A stretch of 25,260 nt of DNA from JBDZUZ01 sp040255445 (lineage in GTDB: Bacteria > Planctomycetota > Phycisphaerae > Phycisphaerales > UBA1924), in contig JBDZUZ010000037.1 of assembly GCA_040255445.1 (NCBI GenBank), positions 1 to 25,260 on the forward strand, read 5' to 3'. This document shows positions 1 to 6,765 of this stretch, one piece after another (position 1 is the stretch's first letter; every line of letters begins with the position of its first letter). The translations under genes and the position numbers were made by a program. The notes beneath the pieces are model-generated. The model had not been told where the DNA came from, made no database searches, and was given only the letters and a program-made list of their open reading frames with translations.

Positions 1-1258
1 GCTTGCCCTGCGCAATTCCGACGAAGCCACGGCCCGCGCCCGCCTGGCCAGCCTTCGCTTCTTCGGCCGCCGCTGACTCATCCGGCGCTGCCCCCTCCGC
101 GCGCGGCTCATCCTCCGGCTGCATCATCGCAATCGCCGCCATCGGCAGCCACTGCAGCGGCGAAGCCACCGGCATCATCACACCCGCCAGCGCAGCTCGC
201 TGCGCCGATGGTGCGCTGCGAGTGTCGCCCGCCGCCGACCCGACCGTCGTCCGCTCCGGGATCGAGTTGTCCAGCAGCCGCGCCCACACCCGCAGCTCAT
301 CGCCGCTGATCGACCGACCCGCCTGCGTGATCCGCACATCGCCCACCAGCGTCGCCACATACGGCGTCTCAACCGCCGCGGCCCGCTCCACCGCCGCGGC
401 CGATGCCGCCGCCGGCGCAGCAGGCGCGGGCGTCCCGGGCGCCGGCGCTGCCGGCGCTGCCGTCATCGGCGCACCATCCGCCCGCCCCGGCGCATCGTCC
501 TTCCCCGCCCCCGCCGCCCCGCTCGCCTTCCCGCGCGATGGGAACACGATCGCGTACTCGCGCTCCTGCACCGTCAGCAGTTCAATCCGCTCCTGGATCT
601 CGTTGAACAAGAGCTTCACGCCGCGGCCTTTAAAATGCACGCGGTCCGACACGATCTCCAGCGCATCGTCCGTGGTGATCTCGCCCAGCGTCGCATCGAA
701 GCGCAGCGAGTCCGTCTTCGCCGTCGCGATCGGCGGGTCGATCACCGGGTCCGGCCGCCGCCCATCCGGCGTCTGCTCGAAGAGCCGGATCACCACGTTG
801 CCGCGGAGCGTGCCCTCCTCCGGCCGCCCCCCCGGCTCCTGCGGCAGAAACGCCCGCCCCTCATCGGCCTGGATCAGATACGTCCGCCCGTTCTTGAGAA
901 ACCCCCACGCGATCGGCTGCGTCAGCTTGTACCACCCGCCCTCGAGCGGCGTCGATGTCGTCGCCGCGATCTCGCCCGCGATCCGCGATGGGTCCTTCCG
1001 ATCCGCCACCTGCATGTAGAAGTCGCTGCCGCCGCCCAGCCGACCCATCCCCGGCTGTGCCGGCAATTGCGTGATATCCGGCGGCGGCGGCGCGGCCTCA
1101 TCGATCGTCGGCGTTGCCGACTTCTTCGACTGCCACACGAACCACGCGACCGTCCCCCCCGAGACCACCAGCAGCGTCGCCGCGATCAAGAGCCCCGCCG
1201 TCCGCGCACTACCCGCGCGAGTTCCAAAACGCTGTGTCCGGCCGAGCCCTGTGCGCAT
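1..1258 (-). CDS. Membrane-anchored LptC/LptA (OstA)-like LPS-transport protein, partial
   Basis: The frame is open from ATG at 1258 to the left edge, giving 419 visible codons without a stop, so the C-terminus is missing. The N-terminus has a basic stretch and one hydrophobic segment (about residues 22-42), suggesting an inner-membrane anchor. Residues about 75-235 look like the LptC periplasmic beta-fold. An Ala/Pro-rich linker (about 240-290) follows, then a strand-rich segment with GDVRITQ and SISGDELRVWARLL, resembling LptA/OstA repeats. LptC is usually about 190 residues, so this is much longer and may join LptC- and LptA-type domains. It lies downstream of kdsD on the same strand, as in the E. 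coli kdsD-kdsC-lptC-lptA-lptB cluster. In-frame ATGs at 1276 and 1285 are possible starts, but 1258 fits a TACGAT box 6 nt upstream. Family assignment is by pattern and context, not by alignment. Confidence 0.6.
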   Translation of the reverse strand, partial: MRTGLGRTQRFGTRAGSARTAGLLIAATLLVVSGGTVAWFVWQSKKSATPTIDEAAPPPPDITQLPAQPGMGRLGGGSDFYMQVADRKDPSRIAGEIAATTSTPLEGGWYKLTQPIAWGFLKNGRTYLIQADEGRAFLPQEPGGRPEEGTLRGNVVIRLFEQTPDGRRPDPVIDPPIATAKTDSLRFDATLGEITTDDALEIVSDRVHFKGRGVKLLFNEIQERIELLTVQEREYAIVFPSRGKASGAAGAGKDDAPGRADGAPMTAAPAAPAPGTPAPAAPAAASAAAVERAAAVETPYVATLVGDVRITQAGRSISGDELRVWARLLDNSIPERTTVGSAAGDTRSAPSAQRAALAGVMMPVASPLQWLPMAAIAMMQPEDEPRAEGAAPDESAAAEEAKAGQAGAGRGFVGIAQGK

Positions 1259-1264
1259 GGGCCG

Positions 1265-1270
1265 ATCGTA
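1265..1270 (-). promoter_or_regulatory. Putative -10 box (TACGAT) of a leaderless transcript
   Basis: TACGAT ends 6 nt before ATG 1258 on the minus strand, with CTGAGG 17 bp further upstream as a weak -35 (three of six consensus bases). There is no well-spaced Shine-Dalgarno. Transcription would begin at or next to the start codon. It suggests the LptC-like gene has its own promoter besides read-through from kdsD. Confidence 0.4.
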
Positions 1271-1354
1271 GCTCATCCTGCCCATTCCCTCAGTTTCCGG
1301 CCCGCACCGCAGCCTGTCGGTTGCGCCCCCTCGCCCCCCTCGCCCCTGCCCGCC

Positions 1355-2413
1355 TCAGTCCTTCACCAGCTTCATCGCGATCAGGTCCTGCACATCCAGG
1401 ATCCCCACCGGCCGCCCGTTGTCATCCACCACCGGGATCTCGTCCTGCCGGTGCTCCCGCACCATGATCACCGCATCGCGCACCATCGCCGAGCTGGGCA
1501 GCGTCCGCGGGTGCCGCGTCATGACCTCCATTACCGGCCGCGACAATTCCGCCGGATCGCGCATCACCAGCCGCCGCAGGTCGCCATCGGTAAAAATCCC
1601 GTCCAGCCGCCCCGTGGCCGGCTCGACCAGGATGATCGCCCCCGGCCGCCGCCCCGCCTGCGCTGCCCGCCGCAGCGCTTCCTCGACCGACACATCGTGC
1701 GGGATCACCGGCAGGTTCTCGCCCACCACAAACCGCAGCACCTCCGTCACCGGCCGCAACTGCCCGCCCAGCGACCCGCCCGGGTGCCGCCGCGCGAAAT
1801 CCTCATCCGTGAACTCCCGCCTCCTGGCCGCGGCGAGCGCGAGCGCATCCCCCAGCGCGATCGTCGCCGTCGTCGAGCTCGTCGGCGCCACGAAGTCCGG
1901 CGCCCCCGCCTCCGCCTCAACGCCCAAGGTCAGCGCGACCGTCGCCAGCCGCTCCAGGCTCGAGGGCTTCCGCCCTTCCTGCCGCGCCTTGCCCGTGATC
2001 GAGATGATCGGCAGGTTGTCCTGCCGCAGGATCGACGCCAGGTTCACCACCTCCTCGGTCTCGCCCGAGTAGGAGATGCAGATCACCGCATCGGTCGAGC
2101 GGAACCGGCCCAGGTCGCCGTGGGCCGCTTCCGATGGGTGCACCCAGTGCGACGGCACCCCCAGGGAGGCCATCGTCGCCGAGATCTTCGCCCCCACGTG
2201 CCCGGACTTGCCCAGCCCCGCGACCACCACCGAGCCGCCGGCATCGGCGCACGCCACGATGATGTCGACCGCCTTCAAAAAGTCCTCGCCCAGCCCCTCA
2301 CCCAGGTTCTTCAGGCACGCGGCCTCCGCCCCCAGCACCTTCTTCGCGAACTCGAGCTCGCCCGCGGCCCGGGGGGTGGTCTGGGTCTGAGGCGTGGTGG
2401 GGGTGGTCGTCAT
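1355..2413 (-). CDS. kdsD: Arabinose-5-phosphate isomerase (KdsD/KpsF/GutQ family)
   Basis: This 352-residue protein should interconvert ribulose 5-phosphate and arabinose 5-phosphate, the first committed step of Kdo synthesis for lipopolysaccharide, in the cytoplasm. An N-terminal SIS sugar-isomerase domain carries GLGKSGHVG at residues 66-74, followed by HPSEAAHGDLG and SYSGETEE. The segment FARRHPGGSLG links to a C-terminal pair of CBS domains (about residues 230-352), with GIFTDGDLRR in the first and GILDVQDLIAMKLVKD at the end. Length and domain order match KdsD. ATG 2413 is chosen over the longer open frame (to 2515) because the extra residues are low-complexity and a TACGCT box lies 6 nt upstream. 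The downstream LptC-like gene supports an LPS role. Closely related KpsF and GutQ cannot be excluded from sequence alone. Confidence 0.93.
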   Translation of the reverse strand: MTTTPTTPQTQTTPRAAGELEFAKKVLGAEAACLKNLGEGLGEDFLKAVDIIVACADAGGSVVVAGLGKSGHVGAKISATMASLGVPSHWVHPSEAAHGDLGRFRSTDAVICISYSGETEEVVNLASILRQDNLPIISITGKARQEGRKPSSLERLATVALTLGVEAEAGAPDFVAPTSSTTATIALGDALALAAARRREFTDEDFARRHPGGSLGGQLRPVTEVLRFVVGENLPVIPHDVSVEEALRRAAQAGRRPGAIILVEPATGRLDGIFTDGDLRRLVMRDPAELSRPVMEVMTRHPRTLPSSAMVRDAVIMVREHRQDEIPVVDDNGRPVGILDVQDLIAMKLVKD

Positions 2414-2419
2414 GCGACA

Positions 2420-2425
2420 AGCGTA
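2420..2425 (-). promoter_or_regulatory. Putative -10 box (TACGCT) of leaderless kdsD
   Basis: TACGCT ends 6 nt before ATG 2413. ATGATC lies 17 bp upstream as a weak -35. No Shine-Dalgarno is visible. It sits in the 94-bp divergent gap between kdsD and scpA. Confidence 0.4.
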
Positions 2426-2507
2426 AACTCGCCGAGGCCGCGGATCATGCCCGCCCCCCCTTGCCCTTCTCGCCCGCCTCCCCGCCCTCCACGCAGGAAA
2501 GACCCCA

Positions 2508-3395
2508 GTGCTCACCGACGACTACAGAGTGCGGATCGACGCCTTCGAGGGGCCCCTCGACCTCCTGCTCTACCTCATCAGGAAGCACGAGGTCGATATC
2601 CACGACATCCCCGTCGCGACCATCACCGAGCAGTACATGCGCTTCCTCGAGGGGATCGAGCGGATCGATATCGATGTCGCCGGCGAGTTCCTCGTCACCG
2701 CGGCGACGCTCATGGAAATCAAGTCGCGGATGCTCGTGCCCCAGCCCGAGGGGGCCCAGCCCGAGCAGGACGACGGCGACCGCGAACCCCGCGAAGACCC
2801 GCGGGCCGAGCTCGTCCGCCAGCTCCTCGCCTACAAGAAATACCGCGATGCCGCGACCGCCCTCGAGGCCCGCGCCGACGAGTGGCGCCAGCGCTACCCC
2901 GCCGGGCACGCCGCGGCAGACAAGGCCGCGATCGAAGAAGCCCTCGAGGCCGCCGCGGCGGAGGTCGAGATCGAAGACCTCGAACTCATCGACCTCGTCG
3001 AAGCGTTCCGGGTTGTCACCGAGACGATCAACTTCGAGCGCCTCGGCGAACACCAGGTCACCTACGACGACACACCGATCGAGCTGCACGCGGAAGACAT
3101 CGTCGACCGGTTGAAGCGCGAGGCGAGCGGTGGGGGTGGTGCTGCTGAAGGTGCTGCCTCACCGACCGGCGAACTGCCGTTCGTGAACCTGTTCACGGGC
3201 CGGACGCGCTCGGAGATGGTCGGTTTGTTCCTGGCGCTGTTAGAGCTCTGCCGCCGCCGCGCGGTCGCGTTCCGGCATGATGACACCGGCGCGATCCAGC
3301 TCCGCCTGCGGACTGAAGAAGAAATCGCGCAGGACAAAGCAATGGTCGGCGGCGACATCGCCCCCGCCGCGGGCGAGATGAAGACCGAAGACTGA
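2508..3395 (+). CDS. scpA: Segregation and condensation protein A
   Basis: ScpA is the kleisin subunit of the bacterial SMC-ScpAB condensin, which compacts and segregates the chromosome. The 295-residue product starts with the diagnostic ScpA N-terminus: FEGPLDLLLYLIRKHEVDI, then TITEQYMRFLEG and AGEFLVTAATLMEIKSRMLV, which forms the SMC-neck-binding helices. A charged, acidic middle follows, then a C-terminal winged-helix segment (about residues 225-285) that would contact the SMC head. The GTG start at 2508 has CAGGAAAG about 6 nt upstream, a better ribosome site than most genes here. No scpB follows; the next 1.2 kb is repeats and an unrelated gene. The gene is divergent from kdsD. Confidence 0.95.
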   Translation: MLTDDYRVRIDAFEGPLDLLLYLIRKHEVDIHDIPVATITEQYMRFLEGIERIDIDVAGEFLVTAATLMEIKSRMLVPQPEGAQPEQDDGDREPREDPRAELVRQLLAYKKYRDAATALEARADEWRQRYPAGHAAADKAAIEEALEAAAAEVEIEDLELIDLVEAFRVVTETINFERLGEHQVTYDDTPIELHAEDIVDRLKREASGGGGAAEGAASPTGELPFVNLFTGRTRSEMVGLFLALLELCRRRAVAFRHDDTGAIQLRLRTEEEIAQDKAMVGGDIAPAAGEMKTED

Positions 3396-3396
3396 A

Positions 3397-3476
3397 ATGC
3401 CACGGCTCCGAGCGAAGGCTCTGCAAACCTGTGCCACCGGCTCCGAGCGAAGGCTCTGCGAAGCGAGCAGCCGTGG
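3397..3476 (+). repeat. Tandem copy of a dispersed intergenic repeat
   Basis: A 21-bp unit beginning GGCTCCGAGCGAAGG occurs exactly at 3404-3424 and again at 3439-3459, a 35-bp period starting two bases after the scpA stop codon. The second copy extends into GCGAAGCGAGCAGCCGTGG. A related sequence lies in inverse orientation at 8738-8782. Placement just outside coding regions and partial self-complementarity suggest a mobile or recombinogenic intergenic element, not coding sequence. Confidence 0.7.
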
Positions 3477-3530
3477 TTGGGCGCAGGACTTCACAGGAAC
3501 CTCCGCCCCGCATCGACGACACCTCCGCCA

Positions 3531-3855
3531 GCCCGCGTCAGCGGGCTTGCCCGCTTGTAGGCCAGGCCTTCAGGCCTGGTCACACGGGCGACCATCATGC
3601 CCCGTCCCATCCATCGTCCCCCAGCCCGTTTCAACGGGCTTCTTGCTGCACATCCAACCGCCTCAAGGCGGCCGAGCGCCGAGAAGCCCGTTGAAAACGG
3701 GCTCAGATGCAGTAACCAACTCAACACCCACGCTGGCCCCGAACCACCGCTGAAGCGGTGGCCCACAAGCGAGCAAGCCCGGTGAACCGGGCTGAGAGAA
3801 CGTGTGAGCCTGCGCAGTTCCCGTGCCACGACTGACCTGCTTTGAGGTCAGTCGT
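3531..3855. repeat. Array of eight short palindromes, mostly with TTCA/TGAA-type loops
   Basis: Eight perfect or near-perfect hairpins lie within 325 bp. They are GCCCGC/GTCA/GCGGGC (3531-3546), CCAGGCC/TTCA/GGCCTGG (3562-3579), AGCCCGT/TTCA/ACGGGCT (3623-3640), CCGCC/TCAA/GGCGG (3658-3671), AGCCCGTT/GAA/AACGGGCT (3685-3703), CCACCGC/TGAA/GCGGTGG (3744-3761), AGCCCGG/TGAA/CCGGGCT (3776-3793), and an 11-bp-arm palindrome ACGACTGACCT (3828-3838 and 3845-3855). Arms differ between units while the loop is mostly TTCA, or TGAA in reverse. Spacing is irregular, so this is not a CRISPR array. It resembles REP-like elements; no transposase is in the window. Confidence 0.8.
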
Positions 3856-4634
3856 GCGGATGCGGCAACGGACATCGCATCATCGGTGCATCGGCCGGCG
3901 CGGCCGAGGAGTGCTGATGCCGCGCTCTTTCCGGTCTGCAGATGGGAATTGCTAAAGGCAGAACCACCGGAGGCGGAACCAGCGATCGCGGGTTCCTGAT
4001 GGGGCGGGTTTCCCGGCCGGCCTGGCTCTCTTGTTGCAAGCGCCGCGGAATCGAGAGCATCGCCACCGAACGAATCGGCCGCGCTCGATGCGAGTTGATC
4101 GATCTGCGCGATCAGCTTCGCGCGGGATTCGCGATCGGCGGAACTGGAATTGCGGCGCGGCCGCCGCGGCGCGGGCGGATCTGGATCGTCGGGTGGTTCG
4201 TCGTGGGGCCGGTCTCCCGACTGACTGGTCTCGTTGTTCTTCTTCGCGCTGGTTTGTCGGCCGCTACCGCCAGCCGCGGCCCGCGGCCGCGGGAGGGTGC
4301 CGGTGTAGTACCCGATCATGAGCGCCACGGTGCGGCGGCGTTCGCCGGGGTTGGTGATCGCGGCGAAGCTGGCCTGGAGCGTGGCGAGGAGTTGGCGGCA
4401 GGCGTGGTCGCGGAGGTAGACGCGGATCTCCGCCGCGAGCGGGGCGATGTGGGGCTGGGCGAGGAAGGTGAAGAGGTCGATCTGCGGGCAGTTCAGGGCC
4501 GCGGCGGCGGCGGCGAGGTTGTCGTTGTGCTCAAAGAGGATGGTGTTGAGGCGGAGGAGATCGGCGCGGGGGAGGGCCGCGGCGGGGTTGGCCGCGGGTT
4601 CGGGGGCGGAGGTTGGTGAGGACTGAGGCCACAT
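3663..4634 (-). CDS. Unrecognised protein with a conserved-looking N-terminal domain and low-complexity tail
   Basis: I do not recognise a named family. The 323-residue product begins with a Pro/Ala-rich stretch, then a compact helical region at residues 24-115 (LLRLNTILFEHNDNLAAAA, LFTFLAQPHIAPLAAEIR, RRTVALMIGYYTG). This looks like a genuine folded domain, perhaps a helix-turn-helix or small-terminase-like type. From about residue 120 it is polar and low-complexity (RRPRRNSSSADRES). The last 60 or so residues are translated from the hairpin array, so the native stop may have been lost or the tail added by repeat insertion. ATG 4634 is chosen because a TACATT box lies 8 nt upstream; the open frame extends to 5057 but would cross the copper promoter and the divergent lipoprotein gene. 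Real as a gene is likely; its exact 3' end is uncertain. Confidence 0.6.
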   Translation of the reverse strand: MWPQSSPTSAPEPAANPAAALPRADLLRLNTILFEHNDNLAAAAAALNCPQIDLFTFLAQPHIAPLAAEIRVYLRDHACRQLLATLQASFAAITNPGERRRTVALMIGYYTGTLPRPRAAAGGSGRQTSAKKNNETSQSGDRPHDEPPDDPDPPAPRRPRRNSSSADRESRAKLIAQIDQLASSAADSFGGDALDSAALATREPGRPGNPPHQEPAIAGSASGGSAFSNSHLQTGKSAASALLGRAGRCTDDAMSVAASARLTSKQVSRGTGTAQAHTFSQPGSPGLLACGPPLQRWFGASVGVELVTASEPVFNGLLGARPP

Positions 4635-4642
4635 GTGGGGGG

Positions 4643-4648
4643 AATGTA
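4643..4648 (-). promoter_or_regulatory. Putative -10 box (TACATT) of the leaderless unrecognised gene
   Basis: TACATT ends 8 nt before ATG 4634. TTGCTC lies exactly 17 bp upstream (4666-4671) as a -35. There is no Shine-Dalgarno. It diverges from the copper operon promoter. Confidence 0.45.
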
Positions 4649-4750
4649 CGGTATCTTGTTCTGCGGAGCAAGCGGAAATCTGGAAAATGTTTGGCATCCA
4701 CGGTGCGATGGAGTCTGTCTGCCGAAAGCTGTCCGCACTGCGAACTCCAG

Positions 4751-4770
4751 ATACCCCCTGGGGGTATACT
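4751..4770 (+). promoter_or_regulatory. CsoR-type operator overlapping the copper operon -10 box
   Basis: ATACCCCCTGGGGGTAT (4751-4767) is a perfect 17-bp inverted repeat with one central base. It matches the TACCC..GGGTA operators of the CsoR/RcnR copper- and metal-sensing repressor family. TATACT at 4765-4770 is a near-consensus -10 box sharing three bases with the operator, so a bound repressor would block RNA polymerase. No good -35 is visible 17 bp upstream (GAACTC). The first gene of the copper operon starts 43 bp downstream with a strong ribosome site. No csoR gene lies in the window, so the regulator would act from elsewhere. Confidence 0.75.
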
Positions 4771-4813
4771 CCAGAATGGGACAGGCATTGAAGAACGCGC
4801 AGGGAGCACGGGT

Positions 4814-5233
4814 ATGACACAGGATGGATGGATGATCCGATTGGGTGTCTGGACGGTGCGAATTGTTCACGCTGTCCGGACGCGGACCGCGTTGATGTCA
4901 GCGCTGTGCGCGGGGCTGCTCGCTGTCGGCGGGTGCGTGCGGACGCGGACGGTGGAGGCGCCGGGCCCGGGTCACCCCGCGTACACCGATGACACCGAGC
5001 GCTACGAGCCGCCGCGGAACATGCTCGCGGATGAGGCGAGCCCGCCCCGAGCAGCACCGAGTAATGCAGTGCCGGGCGATGCGGCGCACGGGCATCACGG
5101 TTCGCACGGGGTGGCGGTGTACCAGTGCCCGATGCACCCGGAGGTGCGTTCCGACCGGCCGGGCGCGTGCCCGAAGTGCGGCATGGCGCTGGTGAAGATC
5201 AACGAGACGCATAACCACGGAGGGGGGCGGTAA
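4814..5233 (+). CDS. Heavy-metal-binding-domain lipoprotein
   Basis: The 139-residue product has a hydrophobic N-terminal segment ending in a lipobox (LAVGGC, Cys41), so it should be a lipid-anchored envelope protein. A Pro/Ala-rich linker with AHGHHGSHG (residues 91-99) leads to a heavy-metal-binding domain at 103-128: YQCPMHPEV followed by CPKCGMALV, with Cys105, His108, Cys119 and Cys122 as likely ligands. This domain is also found in CusB-type adaptors and copper P-type ATPases; here it stands alone, suggesting a periplasmic copper carrier or sensor. ATG 4814 has AGGGAG 7 nt upstream; ATG 4832 is an in-frame alternative giving a shorter n-region. Its stop overlaps the next start (TAATG), implying translational coupling. 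It is the first gene behind the CsoR-type operator. Confidence 0.85.
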   Translation: MTQDGWMIRLGVWTVRIVHAVRTRTALMSALCAGLLAVGGCVRTRTVEAPGPGHPAYTDDTERYEPPRNMLADEASPPRAAPSNAVPGDAAHGHHGSHGVAVYQCPMHPEVRSDRPGACPKCGMALVKINETHNHGGGR

Positions 5234-6765
5234 TGGTGCGCACTCTTTCGAGCGCTGCGGGGTTGAGCGTGGCGCTGCTCCTTGCGGGCTGCGGCACGGT
5301 GCCGGTGGATCGACGGTTCGATCGCGTCGAGAACGCGGTGGCCGATCGCGTGCCGGGCGCGCCGGTCTGGCCGACGGATGCGGCCGCGCGGGAGGAGATC
5401 CGCGGCCGGATCGATGCGCTGCTGACAGCGCCGCTCACGGAAGAGAACGCCGTCGCCATCGCGCTGATGAACAACCGTGACCTGCGCGCGGCGTACGCCG
5501 GCGTGGGTGTGGCCGATGCCGAATTCGTGGAGGCGGGGCTCCTGGAGAATCCATCGTTCTCGGCGGGATTGGGTTTCCCGGCCACGCCGCCGAGCGGAAC
5601 GGAGATCGACCTGGGGCTGACGATGCCGCTCTTGCAGGCGATCCTGCGGCCGGCGCGGCGGGAGATCGCCGCGGCGCGGCTCGATGCGGAGGTCCTGGCG
5701 GTCTCGCACGCGGTCATCGACACGGCGATGCATACCCGTCTGGCGTATCTGGATGTGCAGGCCGCGGAGAATCTCGCCGCGGTTCTGGGGGAGATCTCCG
5801 AATCCGCGGCGGTGTCCTACGAGTTTGCGCTGCGGCTGCACGAGGCGGGCAACCTGAGCGATCTGGATCTGGCCAACCGGCGCTCGCTCTACGAGACAAC
5901 CCGGATCGAGCACGCGCGGGCGCTGGCGGATGTCGCCGCGAAGCGGGAGCCGCTGAATGTGCTCATGGGATTGTGGGGGCCGTCGACGGAGTGGTCGATC
6001 CCGGCGGTGCTGCCGGAGATCCCGGCGACGGAGAGCGACCTGTCGGGGCTCGAGTCCGCGGCGGTGCGGCAGCGGCTGGATCTGGCCGCGGAGGGCAAGC
6101 GGTACGAGGCGATCGCGAAGGCGGCGGGGCTGCAGCGGGACTGGCGGTACCTGGTGGCGGCGGATGTGGGCGCCGATGCATCGCTGGATGCGGAGGGGCA
6201 GTGGGTGGTGGGCCCCTCGGTGTCGGTGGAGATCCCGCTGTTTGATCAGCACCAGGGCCGGATCCAGCGGATGGATGCGGAGCTATTCGCGGCCGAAGCG
6301 CGGTTCGAGGGGCTGGCGATCCGCGTGCGTTCGGAGGTGCGGCGGCTGCGCGGCGAGATGGTGGCGGCGCGGTACGAGGCCGAGCACTGGCGCGATACGG
6401 TGGTGCCGCTGCGGGAGCGGATCAATGCGCTGACGCTGGAGCGGTACAACTTCATGCTCTCGGACACGTTCGATCTGCTCGCCGCGAAGCGCGAGAGTAT
6501 CGAGGCGTACCGCGCGTACATCGAGGGTGTGCATCGGTACTGGGCGCTGCGGGCGGAGTTGACCGCGGCGGTGGGCGGGCGGCTGCCGGGTGGTGGCGGG
6601 GCTGGGATGGAAGATGGGATGGAGGATGCGGCGCAGAAGCCCGGGGACATGGATGTGCGGTCGGATGCGCACGACGGGGCGCACAGTGAGCACGGGACGG
6701 CGGACGATCAAACGGCTCCGGCGGCGCCAACAGGCGCGGCCGGGCACCAGCACGGAGGACACTAA
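5233..6765 (+). CDS. TolC/CusC-family outer-membrane efflux lipoprotein with His-rich tail
   Basis: This 510-residue protein has a lipobox (LLLAGC, Cys20) and two outer-membrane-efflux-protein repeats. The first covers roughly residues 65-270 (LTEENAVAIALMNNRDLRAA, a typical opening), the second roughly 275-455 (VGPSVSVEIPLFDQHQGRI). It should form a trimeric outer-membrane and periplasmic duct like CusC. The last 50 residues are Met/His/Asp-rich (DAHDGAHSEHG, GHQHGGH), which ordinary TolC proteins lack and which could bind copper in the periplasm. The gene begins within the stop of the lipoprotein gene, and the multicopper oxidase begins immediately after its stop. No CusA or CusB is encoded nearby, so either the inner-membrane partner is elsewhere or the duct has another role. 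Confidence 0.9.
   Translation: MVRTLSSAAGLSVALLLAGCGTVPVDRRFDRVENAVADRVPGAPVWPTDAAAREEIRGRIDALLTAPLTEENAVAIALMNNRDLRAAYAGVGVADAEFVEAGLLENPSFSAGLGFPATPPSGTEIDLGLTMPLLQAILRPARREIAAARLDAEVLAVSHAVIDTAMHTRLAYLDVQAAENLAAVLGEISESAAVSYEFALRLHEAGNLSDLDLANRRSLYETTRIEHARALADVAAKREPLNVLMGLWGPSTEWSIPAVLPEIPATESDLSGLESAAVRQRLDLAAEGKRYEAIAKAAGLQRDWRYLVAADVGADASLDAEGQWVVGPSVSVEIPLFDQHQGRIQRMDAELFAAEARFEGLAIRVRSEVRRLRGEMVAARYEAEHWRDTVVPLRERINALTLERYNFMLSDTFDLLAAKRESIEAYRAYIEGVHRYWALRAELTAAVGGRLPGGGGAGMEDGMEDAAQKPGDMDVRSDAHDGAHSEHGTADDQTAPAAPTGAAGHQHGGH

Noticed and set aside
635..3148. Very long plus-strand open frame (837 codons) across kdsD and scpA
   Set aside because: Arg/Pro/His-rich low-complexity translation opposite or out of frame with well-recognised genes; typical of high GC with few stops.
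3531..3855. CRISPR array
   Set aside because: Units differ in stem sequence and spacing is irregular; there is no constant repeat and no cas gene.
3828..3855. Intrinsic terminator at the 11-bp palindrome
   Set aside because: No T-run follows on either strand, so it is kept only as part of the hairpin array.
4751..4770. MerR/CueR-type operator
   Set aside because: MerR-family sites are longer dyads inside a 19-bp -35/-10 spacer; the TACCC..GGGTA form overlapping the -10 fits CsoR better.
4613..4813. Upstream start (ATG 4613) for the heavy-metal-binding lipoprotein
   Set aside because: It would place translation across the operator and promoter and put the signal peptide deep inside the protein.
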